A stretch of DNA of 64,000 bases from Hermatobates lingyangjiaoensis (taxonomy: Eukaryota > Arthropoda > Insecta > Hemiptera > Hermatobatidae): positions 4,315,501 through 4,379,500 of the forward strand of contig JAPFBL010001928.1 of NCBI GenBank assembly GCA_026182355.1. Direction: 5' to 3'. Position 1 is the stretch's first letter, and each line of letters opens with the position of its first letter. The translations under genes were made by a program, and so were the position numbers. Positions 21,491-36,200 of this stretch are shown in pieces. Below the pieces are notes generated by a model. It was given only the letters and a program-made list of their open reading frames with translations. It ran no database searches and had not been told where the DNA came from.

Positions 21491-22809
21491 TATATTAGTT
21501 GGTAAGGTCAAAAGAGTATATAGCCTCGGGTTGTTTGCTTTTGATTAAGACGTATGTTAACATTGTCTGCCATAGCTTGCAAAAACTGAATATTTGTTAG
21601 TCAATTTTTAACACCACAATGTTTTATGAATTTTCCTTCCATTTATCTTGTCTGCTTTTGTTTTTTGGGCTGGGCATTTTGTTAATTATGTTTTCCAAAG
21701 TTGAGAGAATAAGCTTGTTGAATTTGTCAAACATTTTAAACTGAGAGAGTTCAAACAAAGATAAACATAGTGAATCCCATGACCTTCAATTTTTTTACTG
21801 TTAAGTTTTGAAATGAGTGACGTTGTTTCATTTGCTCTTTGCTCTCTCATTTCTTATTGCAGTTGAAATGCTCAATATTAACAATTACGAAATATGGAAT
21901 GTTAACTTATCACTCAAAATTTATTGTATAATCATTCATTAATTAAATTGTAAATAATAGTTTTAATTCAAATTTGTTAGCTCAACATAAAAACTAGTGT
22001 TATTTTGTTTTACGAGACAGATTTGCGGTTATACCGGCTTATTGACATTGTTTCATTTCTCTTATCGTTTGTCATTTTTTAAAAATTTTCTCTACTTAGA
22101 ATCCCTGTATTTATAATGATTGTTATAGTTGTTTTTTAGATATTTAATAAATTGTGAATAGTTTACTAAAATAACAATGTATAAACATTTGACATTTAAG
22201 GCAGGTAATTTTTTTTCTTCAGTTTTGTATAGATCGCCTCAAGGAAAGCTGACTTTGTTGAATCTCCTCTAAGATTATAAATTTAAGTGGCTAGTAAAAT
22301 TTATATCTGAGGTTGAATTGTTGACATCGTATAACGGCTATTTGTTAAAATATTAAAGTATATGATATGAACCTCTCATTGTGTGTAAAGATTATATGAT
22401 ATTTTGGTTCTTGTATAATACAAATTTTTCTCAGTTCATTTTACACCAATTCCGTGTAAAAATAAATTATGTTCTAAAATTTGAAATATACAGTCTCATT
22501 TAATGCTGTGTGTCATTTTACTGCAATTCAAACCTTTACCGTCTTAATTCCTAACAATTTCGATTTTCTAGAGTCTATCGATGACAGCTCACCTTAGTTG
22601 ACTGTCGGACCCCAATTTTACAGATAGACGTATTTATACTATTTTCTCTTAAAATATCACTTATAGGTTAGAAAAATTTAATGTTTAAACAAGTACAGCA
22701 AAGTATAAGTAACCAGAAACATAATGCTATTATTCATCTGGGTTAAAGTTTCGCCCGCTTCCAGTATAAAATCTATCTCCTGGTTACTAAGGGTAAAATA
22801 TTATGAAAT

Positions 22810-23520
22810 ATATTTTTCATATTTACTTTACTATAAATATAGCGATCATGAAAAATTCGATTTCAAGATTCTGATGAATTTGCATATTTTGAATTCCCTG
22901 AAGTCCTTTTTAACGCTTTTTCAATGATGATGCCGTGTGCGTTTGTGTGTATCTAAAGTTTGTGGGCAGGCTTACAGGCTACACACTTTGTGATGGATCA
23001 AGTTCATTTATTACAAAAATTTTGGCACCATAGTGTAAATTTGTTGTTCTATTGTTTTAATAGTATTCTATTGGGTCCCATTAGTCGAAAACTATAATAA
23101 GGAAGTCCCTTTTTTGAACAAAATGTGATTTTGGACATTTTCCCCCCTTAAAATCCTACCTCTTGAACGTTGAAACTGTGATTATTAGAAACTACAAAAG
23201 CTATCACTGAAAAAACCATAAGATTTTTACAACGGGAAAGGCATTTTCTGAGTGAAATGTAAAATTCACTTATGATGGATTCCGAAAGCTTATTGACATT
23301 ACAGATTATGTAGTCACACCGTTCGACGGAATCATAAAGAAATTGTACCTAAAAATAGAACTTTTTGAGGGTAACAGATAATTACTTTTTTTGTTGAAAT
23401 TACATGGAACGAAAATGGGTGTTTTGATAAATTTTACGATTTCAAAGAAACCTTTTTCGCTAAATGGCTAACTTTAGAAAAATGGAATTTAGCTAAAGCT
23501 GAAACAGCTTTACAGTCAGC
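22810..23520 (+). repeat. dispersed repeat, copy 2
   Basis: It parallels 11435-12300 in order: GCGATCATGAAAAATTCGAT, CTGATGAATTTGCATATTTTG, CCCTGAAGTCC, GTGTGCGTTTGTGTG, TGATGGATCAAGTTC, CACACCGTTCGACGGA. The two copies are strongly diverged, so the family is old. Confidence 0.7.
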
Positions 23521-24889
23521 CATTTGTTGCAGGTACTCTGAATTTAATTTAAATAGTAAACCTAAAAGAAGTTATAAAGGGTATTCTGCACCCCACAGCT
23601 CCTTACAGAGGGCATTCAGATAATCAGGACCACTTCATTTGTCTTTCTCGGAAAATTTTTTAAAAGAATACAGTTTTAATTTTTATATACCGTAAAATAT
23701 TATACCTCTTGTTCTTTAAGATTTGTAGATGTACAAACACACATACACATACTAAGTTTTTATTATAGATATTTTTAGCGATTCGGGTCACTTCTATTGT
23801 CTTTCTAAGTAATCAGTAAAGTTTTTTATGACACAAGGACAGAGGACAGACAAGTTCACCTCTTAAGGGAGTATTTCAATGTTGGAACCAATATCATTAT
23901 CTTCCTTGAAAAATTGTATATACTCGTACTTTAAATTCTCTTACATATAGTTTAAATTAAATAAAGTTTTCAAGGAACACTTTCTCCCCTCCCCTTGCCA
24001 ATAGCTCTCAATATAGAGATTCAGAACCACTTCTATTACTTTCTCGGGAAAGTAAAATTTTACATAAGAAAGTACTTTCGATTTCTATGTATGTTCTATT
24101 AATTCTCTTTCGTCCCACAGAAGTACAGAGAGACACAACACATAATTATTCTTTGAGCTTTATTACATAACTATAATTTATTCCTAACAATCCTGTTTTA
24201 ATTTTACTTGGAATTCACTTCGGCGAACACCTTTTTCATGTCATTTGGTTTTGTTTTCTTTCTCATTTTGTCACTTTGTTTTTGCTGCAACGTGGGAATG
24301 ATACTAGCCATAAAGAGCTACTGCATTACACATTTATAAATGGGATACAGCAAGTGGCAACTATATGAAGCGTTGAAACATCCTAACTTTTTTTTCCTGC
24401 CAGTTGATGTGTTCAGTTTTGCTAATTGATATTCAGCGTTAAAACAATTTCTTTGGGAGGTCAGAAATATTTCATACCAACAAAACTGACATCATTTTTT
24501 CTACACCATAACATAGCATTTGCAGAATGAGAAAGATATATTCGAAGCAGATTCGAACGCATTATGCATGCGTTCAAACTCCATTAATTAGATGAGTACA
24601 TTTGGATGTTTTATCTTTACGGCATAGGGTTTATATTTTAAATTTTACGAAGTCGGAATAGTTTTTTTGAAAAATCTATGGAATCGTAGTTAGATGTCTG
24701 GTCGGAGTCAGGTGACCTTCAGGTATCCTGAATGCCTTCAGCACGAAAGATTGGAACTTAGAATCTTTTCACAATTAGCTTATAGCAAGAGTGGAGGACA
24801 ATCTTTTGTGAGTGTTTTTTGAGATATTCACCCGAGAGTAAAAAACAGTAAACGATTACGAAAAATACATTTATTAATCTTAAAAACAA

Positions 24890-25290
24890 GAAATGTTTGC
24901 AACTTTTAAAAGAAAACATCACATACTACATATGCGTCGGGTAGAAAACCTTGCACAAAAACTTTTGAAAATAGGGCGATGAGGCTACTTTCGAAATAAA
25001 ACATCAGTCATATCAAATATCAGTCCGGCAGAAGACCTGCACAAAATCTTTTGAAAATAGGGGGCAATTGAGGCTACTTCTCGAGAAGACTGCACAAAAT
25101 CTTTTGAATAGGGGATAGTACTTCAAACTCAGTCATATCAAATATCAGTCCGGCAGAAGACCTGCACAAAATCTTTTGCAAATAGGGCGATGAGGCTACT
25201 TTCGAAATAAAACGTCAGTCATATCAAATATCAGTCCGATAGAAGACCTGCACAAAATCTTTTCAACTTTGGGACGGATATGCCACTTTT
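24890..25290. repeat. imperfect tandem repeat
   Basis: CAGAAGACCTGCACAAAATC-type blocks (or the AGAAAACCTTGCACAAAAAC variant) occur near 24947, 25029, 25085, 25155 and 25241, with CATATCAAATATCAGTCCGG between them. Spacing varies (about 60-90 bp) because some units are truncated. Non-coding. Confidence 0.85.
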
Positions 25291-26452
25291 TAAAGAAACC
25301 ATCAATGTATGACTCCCTACTTCTGAAACATTATTAGTGGGACTTATGCTGCTGCTTCACTGATGATTATTTATATTTCGTGACCTTTATAGATACTTAA
25401 ACTATAGTTTCATCCATCAAGCTAGTCCGATTGCAAGACTTTACAAAGTTCAACGCTGAGAATAAAAATTCACAAGAATATGAAGATAAAAACAGGGAGA
25501 GTAGTGAGTGTTGTTGCAAAGTTTTTTAAACAGAAATTATTTGTATATACTTTTATGAAAATTATTCCAGAGAAACAACACACAAGTCGCTTTTCTTCTC
25601 ATCAATTTGAATCTTTCTACTTGATGACGAGACAGTTGAAATATAGTAGTGAGTTTTCGTGAAACTTTTGCCTGTTTCTGTGTGTTTAGTTTATCTGGTT
25701 AATGAAATCGTTCTATTTAACTGATAATTTTTAAAATAAGAATATTTAACATTAAACTAATCAAGTAATAATTAAAAATGCAAAATAAGTTAAGAAGGAA
25801 TTTGTACCTACTATCTAAAGTATTATTAAAGGAATTAACTAGTTAACACAATAAACAGGTTTAAAGGAGACGGGGAACACCAAACTAGGAGTGTGAGTGT
25901 AATGGTTACTTTTTAGAATGACTAAGATTAACCTGCCATCTAAATTATTTAATTATAAAATAGTCCCCATCTTTTAGTTTTTCTTATATAAACATTAATT
26001 TAATATACAAAGGAATGTATTAAAATATTTCTTAAAAAATAAAATATATGCAATCATTGGAACTTCATGGAGTCGGAAATGGAAAGTACTAAAACGTGTG
26101 ATACCGGAGTGAGATACTTTTGACATTTATGGCAGCAATTTTTTCTTAAATTCTAGACCGGGAATGGGAGTTTTATACACAAACTCCAAACCTGATGAAA
26201 ATACTAAACCTAGGTAGTTTGAACCAAGATTGCCTTCCTAAGAGAGAGCATTCAGGTAAAGCAGTAGATTTTATTTAAAAAAAAATTAACCTTATAATTT
26301 GGTTGCTAATTATGGAATATTTGTTTTTTAATTTTGATATGTAGTTATAATTTATATATTTTATCATATTCATTCAATTTGAATAGTTACATATACCTCT
26401 TCGTAGAATGAAGTTTGACTAAAACTACAAACATTAAAAGACGTTGTTCCTT

Positions 26453-26458
26453 TTTATT
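26453..26458 (-). terminator. lipin polyadenylation signal (candidate)
   Basis: TTTATT on the + strand is AATAAA on the lipin strand, about 690 bp after the lipin stop codon. Other A/T-rich hexamers occur nearby, so this is tentative. Confidence 0.3.
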
Positions 26459-27143
26459 TTGGTTGCGAGGTAAGAATGAAATCATAATACAGGTCAGAGG
26501 AGAAGACACCACATGTATTTACTTAGCATATTATGCAAAAATTTAAATATGCACTTTAAATAAAAAAAAATACATTTTCATTGTAAGTCTCACTGAAGGT
26601 TTATAACAGTCCAGGAATCCATGGCTAAAGTACATTTAATACACCTTAAAAAATAAATAAATAGATGACGAAATGTAAACGACTAACCAATGCCTTATAA
26701 ATCATATATATCACATTGCAGGAAAGAACTTGTACATATGCTAACTACAAAAGTAAACTTAACTAATTCTATGGAATGCTTCAAAGCACCGCTCTAATAT
26801 TAAGAAGGAAGGAAAACTAAATCTTTTAACGCTATCAAGTATCTAAACCAACTTGGGTGGGACGTGCCATGTTATCTAGAAAATCAACTACCATTGTCCA
26901 AGTGACTAGCTTGTAATTCATTTGTGTTTAACTTTTAACAAACTCAAAATCTAAGAGAGAAAATCATGGTAATACAAATATTATAAGTAAAAAACAAAAT
27001 TGTACTCTTAAAGATATATCAATCTGCCGTAGAAATGAAATTTAACTTTGCCAACTTAAAGTAAATCTCAAATTACAGAATAGAAAAAAATATCAATCAG
27101 ACAGGTAACATTGATAGGGAAAGGTTGAGGGATGTTTATATGA

Positions 27144-27282
27144 CTAGACGAGTTGAGGAAGGCTGTGAATGTCATCGATGGGAGCGCGCCAATAGACGAA
27201 CTCAGAGAAGTCATAGTCGTCCTGGCTGCTGGGCTTGGCCAGTGGGAACATCTGGTCGACCAAGTTAGACATGCTAGAGTAC
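27144..27282 (-). CDS. Lpin: lipin last coding exon
   Basis: The acceptor is TTTGCCCAG at 27283-27291. The first G completes a Ser codon, then [45 protein letters not shown] and TAG (27144-27146). Lipins end with a similar L.D.MFP...F..W..P block. Confidence 0.96.
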
Positions 27283-30200
27283 CTGGGCAAACAAACCGAG
27301 TCAGAAACAGACCACGTCAATGTATTAAATACATCCGTATTATCAACAATTATAAGTGCATTCCTACAGAAAAGTACATTACAAAAGATTAAGAGGAAAC
27401 AAGAGTTGTTTTTAATAAGAATCTGCACAAATTGGCTTCCTTTAATAAAAATAAATACATAAATTCAATAAATATCATTACAAGTTACCTACTCGTATAG
27501 TAAAGGCTAACTACCTTTATATATTTATACTGTCCATAAATATATATATTTATTAATATTATTATTATAAAAATGCAAAAGTATGAAATTACATTCTGCT
27601 TGCATACGTTGCAGATATATATATATATATAATTAAACACATAGGAAAGAAACACAGAAAGACACTACAGAACTCACTTCGATATTTCGACATCCGTCGT
27701 CATCAGGAAGAAGTACAAAGTATGAGAAGCAAACTGCTACTCAGTATCACTTCTTCCCGATGACGACTCGAAGTGAGTTCTGTAGTGTCTTTCTGTATTT
27801 TTTTTCTTTTGTGTTAAAGTTTTTATTGTCCACACGGACCTTTCATTTTATTCGAAGTATTTATATACGTGTGTTATCTAATTGGGATTCGGCCAAAATC
27901 CCGATATATATATATACTGAGAGAACGCAATTCAGCGAAGAACAACAGGACTCACTAATATATTTCGCAATCCGGAGAAGTGAATATCTTGTAAGGTAAA
28001 GCTCTGAGTTTTAGTTTAGCTCTCCTTCTCCTGATGAAAATGGTGTCTAAATTAAAAGTGAGTTTTAATAAAACAGGTGTTTTTTACCTGTGTTTTACTC
28101 TCCTCTTCGACCAAGTAACGGCCCTCATTAGAATCACAAGTTGAATGAATGGATAGCGATAGTGTGAACATGTGGCTTTGGTATTGATATAGTGAAGTAA
28201 GACCGATAAGAGAGAAGGGAAAGAGAAAAAGCCAAGTAGCAAAGGAAATCAAAAACTTAAGAGAACACTACCTATCACCTGAAGAAAACCCTGGTATATT
28301 ATTGTACTATTATACAGAGGATTTAATAAAAAAATATTTGCTCAGTCTGTCATCTCTTTAACTAATTAATGAAGTCTGGATAATATTTCTTAGCGATTTC
28401 GTGATTTCATTCGTGACATAACAATATTCAATCATTTAAACTTCTTCCCAGTTTCTTAGGCAAGGCAAGGCCGGACTAGGAAGACTCACTTCAGCTGATA
28501 GAGATTATTTTTCACATTTGTCCCTAACGTTCTAGGGACGTGTCATGCTGTCCTAGGCAACCTCTTTTAACTTTGCTTATCTTTTCCACGTTTTTAGAAT
28601 ACCTCTCTCTAAAAAATACTTTCTCTTTTACCCTTTTTTACCCCACTCTTACAACCAAAAACCACACTTCTACATCTTTCTCAATCCATCAAATCACCTT
28701 GTGACTGCCGAGAGCCGTTGCTTGATCGAAAGATCTTGGTCTCATTCTTACTGTGCCGTGTACATTGATCTTCACATGTCTGCCAACTGGCAACAGGCTT
28801 TAAGTGATAATCAACACTATACACCCTAAGTTACAGGTAATTTTGACTTAAACAATGAAATGTTATTTTTTTACAAAAAAGGTCTCTTAAGCTAGACATG
28901 GCTTACAATTTTATTATAATAAAAAATGTAATTCACAAAAAAAAATTATCACTTTATAGATCTAGGTTTTTATATTTAATAAAAAATTATTTCCAAGTAT
29001 TATTTCTAAAATGAATATGGCTTCCCAGCGCAATGCATTTGTTAACATTACGGTATCTTTTACACCACTGAAAGTAGACAGGACATATAAGCGGATGGTT
29101 CTAAAGGAATGACTAAGATAAACCAGTGAGTCAAAGTCCTAGGCCTTGTCAATGTGACCATAGAAGACCCCTGGAACATGAAAGCCGGAATTTCCGAAAC
29201 AGAGACACCACTGCAAAACGAACACTTCAAATATGATTACCGACATAAAGGAAATAACTAAGATAAACCAGTGAGTCAAAGTCCAAGGCCTTGTCAATGT
29301 GGCCAGAGGAGATCTCTGGAACATGAAAGCCGGGGTATTTCCCATAACAGAGACATGACAGCAAAACGAACACGAAACAGTTCAACATATGTTTATCGAA
29401 ATACAACGAAATAAAATATATGCTACTTTCAGTTCTTTAACTTAGCATTACTTGGGATAGATCTGATACTTTTTTGCATTACCTGACTTCAACTTTATCA
29501 AATTACAAGGTTTTTCTGAAATTATACTGGGTAATTCAAAGACCCGATTTCATTGTTCTATACTTGAAATGGGAAAAGCAGCAGATAACGTACTTTATAC
29601 TCATACGCCAGTGTTGTTTACAGTTCAGTGTGACCAGTATCTGCAGAATGGTCAGTCAACTTGAAGTGAATTAACCCACTTATTCACAGAATACAGAATT
29701 AATCACTGACAGTATTCCTTGTTTAATGTTATAGATACTTGAATAACGATGAAACATAAAACATTGGTCGTTGCTCACTCTGAAAATGCTTGTCACGCTG
29801 AACACTTGAAAACGGAACAACACTTGAACGTGAGTAGGATTAAACACGTCACACTTTGATGCTGCTTTTCCTAATTCAATATATTTGAATCACCCCAAAT
29901 AATTAGAATAGAAACCCCTCATTCTTCGTAAATATACATTTAAGATTATATTCGCAATATCTCTAACAATCTTCTGATATTAACAACCTTATAATGTTTA
30001 AAACTGACCCTTTTTATAATAAACATAACTAAAGTATATTTTTATCGATGTATCTACACTATTAATAAAGATTAAATATTTACAATGAATAAAAAAAGAA
30101 AATATTTCAATAAAAATCTCATTTTGGTTAATATAGGTTACATGAAATTGAAACCTACTATGAATTAACGTGACTGTTAATTAGTAGATCTGCGTTAATG

Positions 30201-33200
30201 CCAGGATAGTAGTCAAATCGGGAATTAATTAATTTTCATATTAAACACGATTAAAAGTTGTGTGTTTCCGCAGAATTGCTTTTTTTCAATGGTGACTTCA
30301 AAACAAAAATGAAGTTGATAGTATAATAACAAGTTAGACAAAGTATGTGTAAAAAGTTAAAGGAAACACTTCAGTTGCTCAAACAATGGAGTTTTACGAA
30401 CTACAATCCCTTATTCTTTAACTGATGACTATCAAGCTCTTCATATGAAATTGTGTTAGTAAAATAATACTTTTGGTTGAAGTAGAAATATTCCAAGTTT
30501 CACAAGTTACAAAATATCAGTTTGAAATAAAAAAAAATTATTGAAATTTTGAATTAAACAATAATTAAGTAAGTTTAATTCACGTTGTAACACTGGAAAT
30601 TTTTGGTGGTTTTACTCGCTCAAAATTCGCCCGTCTTTTTGTCATTTTAGAAACAGTTTTTTTGCAACCGTTGCAAAAACTTTTTTTTATTACTTTTATG
30701 ATCGGAATTAATATAGTTTTTATTAACATAAGGGAATACTAGTAATAACTCTAAAGTTTAGAAATAATTGTGTTGATAAGAAATTTTGATATATTACCAC
30801 AGTATATACTGGAAATTGAAACAGATAACGAGTACAATAACCCTCAAAATCATTTGTTTTTATCTATTTAGGAAGTTATTGTTCTAGTTGTTATGTTGAG
30901 ACATATTTTAGTATTCAAGAAGACACACAATATCAGGGCAGATAACATTCTCCAAGCACTTATTTGTGGATGTTTTCAATGCTTTGAACATTAACTTGAT
31001 GAGAATGAATTACGAAGAGGGTTACGATGGAAATGATGAGTTACTGATGGACTTAATGAAGGCATTGGTGTTACCATAGGCAAAAAGGGATGGGCAGCAC
31101 CCTTGAAAATGAGATTGAATTAGAAACAGTTAGTGAGGGCTTTCCAAAAGCAGTGACTGAAGCAAACCATTGTGGCCTTACGAGGTGCTTACCCTTCACA
31201 CAGTCAAGTGATATTTATAGGCAGGCTGGAAAGGGAGCTCGTTGTGAGTCAACTTGGGAAACAGATCGTTTACTATAGAGCTCTGTCCTGAATAACTGCA
31301 AACACAAGTTCAACTCACTCTTAAGTCAGAGGCTTTCCCACTAACCCCAACCAGTCCACTTAAATCTATTCTCGACAAAAACTACAATAAATCACTAATT
31401 ATTCAGTGTTTCACTTCCGAAGACATACGTACTTATCATAGTCGTCACTGCTTACCACAACATATAACTTTGTTTTTGGAGCACTTTTTCCAACACTTCA
31501 GTTCCTCAAGAAACATTACAGTTCGCAATTTATTTGAGCCAGTTATGTGGTCATCTTTCAGTTAAAACCCTTAAAGTCAAATTAAGGGTTTAGCGAAATA
31601 TATCACTAAGTTAGTTGAGAACTACATTCACATCCTTTAATCCACACAAAATTATTACTAATATTCTGTATTTAAAGTACCACTTTTTTTGCTGTAAATA
31701 ATTTGTATCCTAAACTAAAACTGAAGCTTTTAATTTAAGCAGAAGCTATTGTAGTTGTTAAGGGAAAAAAATATAATTAGACCAATTTTCCTCATAGCTA
31801 GTGTAATTCACGTCAACCTAGAGTAAGTCATAGAAAACTTTTTATGTGCATATCTTTTATGATTAGAACACATTATATGGCATTTTTTCCTTTCCTTGAA
31901 ATGTTAAACCTGTAGAGAATTTTAGAATTTGCGATGAGAGTATTTGCCTGCAAGGGTGATTATTCTAGGAGGTCATCATCCTAGGGAGTAGTTGCCTTCG
32001 GATATGTAAGGGGGTAGGTGTCTTCGGAGATTATACTCCGAAGACACCTACCATATTATACTCTTGGATCTCACTGATTGCAGGAGTGATTATCCCACGA
32101 GTCATTAATTGCCATCCTACTTGTCCCAGGGGGGGGGATCTCAAAAAACCAAACATATTCCATTCAATAATGCAATAAACCAAGTAATTCGGAAATTCAA
32201 TCAAAAATGTACTATGTTGTACTTTCACTCCAGCTCCCAGGTTCGTGCTTACTTGGAATAATATTCGTCGGCAATAGCAGAACGAACAGTACCACTAACC
32301 ATATTTTGTACGAGATTCAGTGAAATCTAAACGTTGTTCAGTCAGCTAACTGTACTAATATTCCTCGCAACCTTTCGAAAGAAATTTTTTTAAAACACAA
32401 TTAGGCTACATAAGTTTTACTGACAACTCAAATTAATACGAATTATATCAAGTGTAAAAAGTACTAATTTAGAGCTCCCATTTGTAAGGTTTGTAAGTAA
32501 ATTACAGTACTTGTGTTAACTATTTCATTTCCCCAGTACATTATGATTTTGGAGAAATTTCCAATCCGATAATCTAAAAATTTAACACCTACTACAAATA
32601 AACTCTATTCATGCTATTAATTAGAAATACATAGAAAAGGAAGAATTAAGGACAACCAAAAAATGAGTGAAGTTTGGACAAACCAAACAACAATTATAAC
32701 TGAAGCGCAAAAAACTTACACATTTCTGATTGAAGGAAGGAAAATAAAGGAAATCGTCTCCAAAGGTCTTTAGTTTTCCCTTTATTTCCCTAAAGTGAGT
32801 AGCTGCTATAGATTTAGCAGCTTATCACTCACCATTACTCACTATTAATCACTACTACTCACTAATCCTTTTCTATTCGTCTGATTGAGTAGTTCACATC
32901 TTACTTTGTCGGAATTCTTTGTTCAGGCTACGTATAAAGGTTAGTCACAGTTATGTATAAGTAATAGTCACAACACAGTTGTATTAGTCAACAGAAGCCC
33001 CTCCTTTGCTCTTAGTACTAGTGCAGACTCATTTCTTATTCTATTACAACTATTTGGAGTCAGCATCATGTGATCAGCCTTTCAGCTACATCATCAAGTC
33101 AAGCACAATACTATTTCCACCCACATTACTCCCAAAAGTATAAAGCCCTTGTGATACGTCCAACATGGAACCCGAGACGGACTGCTGCACAGCAAACTAA

Positions 33201-36200
33201 GTCAGTCACATTGCTGGTAAAAAACCTTAAATCTATGGTTTAACATCTAGCAGCTAGATAATTCAAGGAAAGACTTACTTCTAGGTTATTAGAGGCATTA
33301 GTAACTGGTTTGGATTCAATATTAGCCTTTGACCTGAATAATGAATGACGATGGTATGCCATTCAAGTATTTGATACACATTAGGGTTTCCGAGTCAATG
33401 AAAAAAGTGCTAAATTTGGAACCACGAATTGTTATGAGTCAGTTCCACCTTATGTAAGTTATGGTTGTAGTTCCATCTTATCTATGATGGATAAAAAATG
33501 AATACATGTTCAGTACAAAGGTATTGCAAACTATGGGGTCAATCTATAGAACAGTAATTTCAAGAAAGCTGGCTCCGGAATCAAAACCGTGTTGGACTTG
33601 TATGTTATTAACAATAAAGTAAAGAAATCTGAATGAATATGTTATTTCTAATTAATATTACCAAATACACTGAACATAATAAACCATAACCAAGAACTTA
33701 GGTAGTCCCTTTAACATTATTCTCTTATTACATCCCCAAATGTTTAAGTTACAAAATATATAACAGTAACAGGCATACTGAAAAATATTCTTTTTAAATG
33801 ATTCATACAGAATACAGAGCTATAAATGTTAAAAGCATAATTGCTTAAACAGAAAATGTTGTTAACGAAAAAAGTGTTCAACAATACCAGCCACCATATT
33901 ATATAACAGTAATCTAGTATTAAGCAAGTGAGACAAAGAAATACTTACGAAGATTGGAACGTTTCTGTGAGTTCGTGCTTGAGTTCACCACGATGGTTAA
34001 TGGTAAATATCCTGAATATGGGTATCCCCACAGCTTGGTAGGCCCATACATCCTGGAATCGAGAGCAACTGTGTTCAAAGTAATATTCAAAAATCAATAT
34101 TTTTACAGTATACCACCTATTGGGAATAAATTAATAACATGTGTATCATATGCTTTATTAGGATTGAATGAAATTCTACTGCAGCAATGAATTAGACATT
34201 TCCGTCGTCATAATTAAACAATAGTTTTAATTTCAATTTATCAAGAATTTCATAGAACACCTACGTTCCCACGATAGTGACGAATAATACAGACCATTGT
34301 TATACCTCCCCAACACGAGTCTCAAATTTTACTTTACTGAAATTTCTTATTTCTTTATCTACAATTTTTATACAATATGGGAGGTCAACGACTAACTTAC
34401 AGTTAGGGTAAACTGTATATACAGATCTGAGGATTATTACTCACAAACTATTATGTTACTATAAGTGGAAAGGTCAATAAGTGTTGTCTCATAGTAAATT
34501 AGTCTATTACGTAAGAGTCGTATTTGTAGTTATATGACAGTCCACTCCTAGTAAGATACCGTGGAATGGTGACCTCTAGGAGAGACCTCGGATAAGAAGT
34601 TTATATTGTTTATATTGGTTGTAAGTCGAGTGATATAGTGGTAGAGTAATTTCAAAATATGTTAATATCAACAACAGTAAGTTTAGCACACTAATTTAAT
34701 CTATAAATTAAATAATATTTAATTAGATGATTGATTAAAAAAATTGGTGACAAGAGTATTCACTACTGACGCCATCTTTAAGTGAAAGTTCCTCCCCTAT
34801 GGACAGCAGTATTCCCCCAATATTCCGACAGATGCAAATTCACCGAAGAGCATTTTCGGAGGATTACAAAGTTTTTTTTTTGGATGTGTTCCATCACTAA
34901 AAGATCTCGCTACTAGATTTAAGAAAATTCAGAAACAACCAAGAAGGAGTGAGCGAACATAAACAGTAATCATTTGTGTTATATGTAAACACAGAAACTT
35001 GGTTTTATTCAAATTATTTGTTACAATGCAGCATTGCAGACAATCGGACGGAATGGATAAATCAATCTGTACAGTTGATATATAAATGACTATTCAGAAC
35101 TTTAGGAACAGCCCATACACAATACACACAAGAAGGTGAGAAGTACTTACATTAATCTTATTGCCGTAACCGGCGTAAAACGGTTTAGTATGCTGGGGAA
35201 AGAGAGCTTGAATATCTCTCAAGCATGATATCTTGAACTCTTCTGGTTTCTTTTCAATAACCTCTCTGTAAATTAAAAAAAAAATGTAAGACTTAAAAGA
35301 TAAAATGTTTGAGTAGTTTCGATAGAGGTCTGCTGGGTTACGTGTGGAAAGCGTGAAGCAGACTCGTGGGGTTCAGAAGCACTGGCCCTTCTGGAAGGTT
35401 AAGGTCTTCTTGCTTGATCGACTTCAGATACTCTCTCGTTAGCCTCGATTGTCCTAAATCAGAAAACACATTCAATCCAAACCAAACAATAATTTCTTAC
35501 TGAGCATGGGTTAAAAAGCAATGGTTTGGGAACACAGTAGTACTAGAGCAAGTATGTCATGACTCTTAAAAGTAGAACAGAATGACAAATTTTTATCAAC
35601 CCTGGAAATACCAACATCTCAGTTATGATACGAGTATCTTCTGGGTGAATATATTATGTGTTGTACATTTACTATTTTATAAAATTTATAATTGATCACA
35701 CTTTTTAAATTAAAATATATGTCTATAATACTATCCATGATACGCGATTTTAATTTAAAGATACAAGTGTCTATATTTATCAGGCGCTATCTGTTGTGAA
35801 TCCGTTCGCACAAAAGAAATACCCAAATGACATCAAATGTAAACGAACGCGTTTAGTTGTTCATTTTCCTAGTTAAGTATTGGTGTAAACACATTTCGAA
35901 AATTAGTTTATATATATATACAAAACTAAATTTTATCGGGAGTCGGTCAGTTCTTCAGGTTCAAATTAAACTCTCATTGCCAACGTTTCGGTCTTTATTT
36001 AAAACCTTTTTCATAGGCAGAAGTACTATTTGAACTTCAAGAACTGACCGAATCCCGATAAACTTTAGTTTTGTTTCTATTCCACGGCTGTTGCTTTTAT
36101 CAATATATATATATAAAATTGGGTTTTTGACTCTGACGAAGACCGCTTGTTACAATAAAATCTACAAGCGATAAAAAATATTCAAAATATTCACATTTTC

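Larger units (their letters stand above)
21491..26430. other. region between the convergent dlg1 and lipin 3' ends
   Basis: No gene was recognised. It holds a second dispersed-repeat copy (22810-23520) and a tandem repeat (24890-25290). Longer alternative 3' UTRs of either gene could extend into it. Confidence 0.55.
27283..33948 (-). other. 6.7-kb lipin intron with foldbacks and duplications
   Basis: No exon was seen. It holds a family E foldback at about 27650-27800, related blocks at 27925-28060, a (TA)n run at 27900-27920, a family C-like fragment at 28720-28790, a 144-bp tandem duplication at 29106-29390 and a perfect hairpin at 32013-32052. The open frames at 29139-29345 and 31090-31278 look like chance. 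Confidence 0.7.

Noticed and set aside
24890..25290. Repeat with spacer-like intervals, possible CRISPR-like array
   Set aside because: Intervals are truncated copies of the same unit, not unique spacers.
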